Positions 12,751-12,814 of a stretch of DNA of 12,814 nucleotides are shown in pieces. The notes below the pieces were generated by a model that made no database searches, was not told the origin of the DNA, and saw nothing but the letters and a program-made list of their open reading frames with translations. The translations under genes were made by a program, and so were the position numbers. Positions within the stretch are counted from its first letter, which is position 1; the number at the start of each line of letters is the position of its first letter. Source of the DNA: an uncultured Oscillospiraceae bacterium (GTDB lineage: Bacteria; Bacillota; Clostridia; Oscillospirales; Oscillospiraceae); the NCBI GenBank assembly GCA_934597585.1, contig CAKTSA010000041.1, positions 1 to 12,814 on the forward strand. The letters are read 5' to 3'.

Positions 12751-12814
12751 ACAAGTGCCCAATTTTTGTTCTGAGCGAGAATCTCCAGAAGATATGCGAG
12801 CATTCTCAAAAGGG
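12751..12814. other. window end after the last phage gene; no gene seen
   Basis: These 64 bases contain no readable gene start. A weak inverted repeat GAGAAT/ATTCTC (12777-12782/12802-12807) is present. The last bases AAAAGGG could be part of a ribosome binding site for a gene beyond the edge. No dif-like or attachment sequence can be recognised. Confidence 0.4.

Larger units (their letters stand above)
7500..12814 (+). mobile_element. inovirus-like (filamentous phage) prophage, partial at the right
   Basis: The gene set and order resemble inoviruses: a small gpV-like single-stranded DNA-binding protein, an HUH rolling-circle replication protein, a series of 33-90 residue single-membrane-segment proteins, a long exported adsorption-like protein, and further small membrane proteins packed with overlapping start and stop codons. 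All run rightward except one small leftward gene at 9604-9741. The assembly ATPase (Zot/pI family), the strongest inovirus marker, is not in view and would be expected beyond 12814. No integrase, XerCD dif-like site or direct repeat could be identified, so the left boundary near 7500 is set only by gene content. A related integrated plasmid is a weaker alternative. Confidence 0.75.

Noticed and set aside
7489..12814. CRISPR arrays, tRNA genes, insertion sequences and dif-like attachment sites in the phage part
   Set aside because: No regularly spaced repeats, cloverleaf pattern, transposase frame or XerCD-type site could be found by eye.

Overview
The window joins two unlike regions head to head. 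Positions 1-7167 (minus strand) hold a ribosomal-protein operon in the canonical S10-spc order: rpsJ, rplC, rplD, rplW, rplB, rpsS, rplV, rpsC, rplP, rpmC, rpsQ, rplN, rplX, rplE, rpsN (zinc type), then the first codons of rpsH at the left edge. Genes are tightly packed, with strong AGGAGG-type ribosome binding sites and GC-rich codons. A consensus promoter (TTGACA, 17 bp, TATTAT) at about 7460-7488 drives it through a structured leader of roughly 285 nt. The gene order, ribosome binding sites, cysteine-bearing S14 and L24 and overall GC suggest a GC-rich member of the Clostridia, most plausibly an Oscillospiraceae-type gut bacterium. The genus cannot be fixed from this window.

Positions ~7500-12814 (plus strand) carry an inovirus-like (filamentous phage) prophage, pointing away from the operon and beginning within about 40-115 bp of its promoter. 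The replication part has a gpV-like single-stranded DNA-binding protein and an HUH rolling-circle replication protein, with large hairpins upstream of each. Four small genes follow, three of them with single membrane segments. The structural part has a 571-residue exported, helix-rich, adsorption-like protein, then five small membrane-protein genes linked by short gaps or overlaps. No Zot/pI assembly ATPase, integrase or attachment site is visible. The right end is cut off inside or just after the structural module.

The most unusual feature sits between the two phage parts. A compact, AT-rich (about 30% GC), leftward gene for a 45-residue single-membrane-segment peptide (9604-9741) has its own near-perfect promoter, a strong ribosome binding site and a hairpin terminator whose pairing is better on the minus strand. 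The promoter of this hidden gene overlaps the ribosome binding site of the rightward adsorption gene. The 5' half of that adsorption gene is also AT-rich, and the shift back to phage-like GC-rich codons falls near the second copy of an AYDDT motif. One reading is a swapped cassette that pairs a new receptor-recognition region with a small membrane peptide such as an exclusion factor or toxin. This is inference, but the gene's signals are directly readable.

Other notable points are a 246 bp palindrome-rich insertion between rpsN and rpsH, a structured 175 bp leader between rpsJ and rplC, and a GGF/RG-rich tail on ribosomal protein S3.
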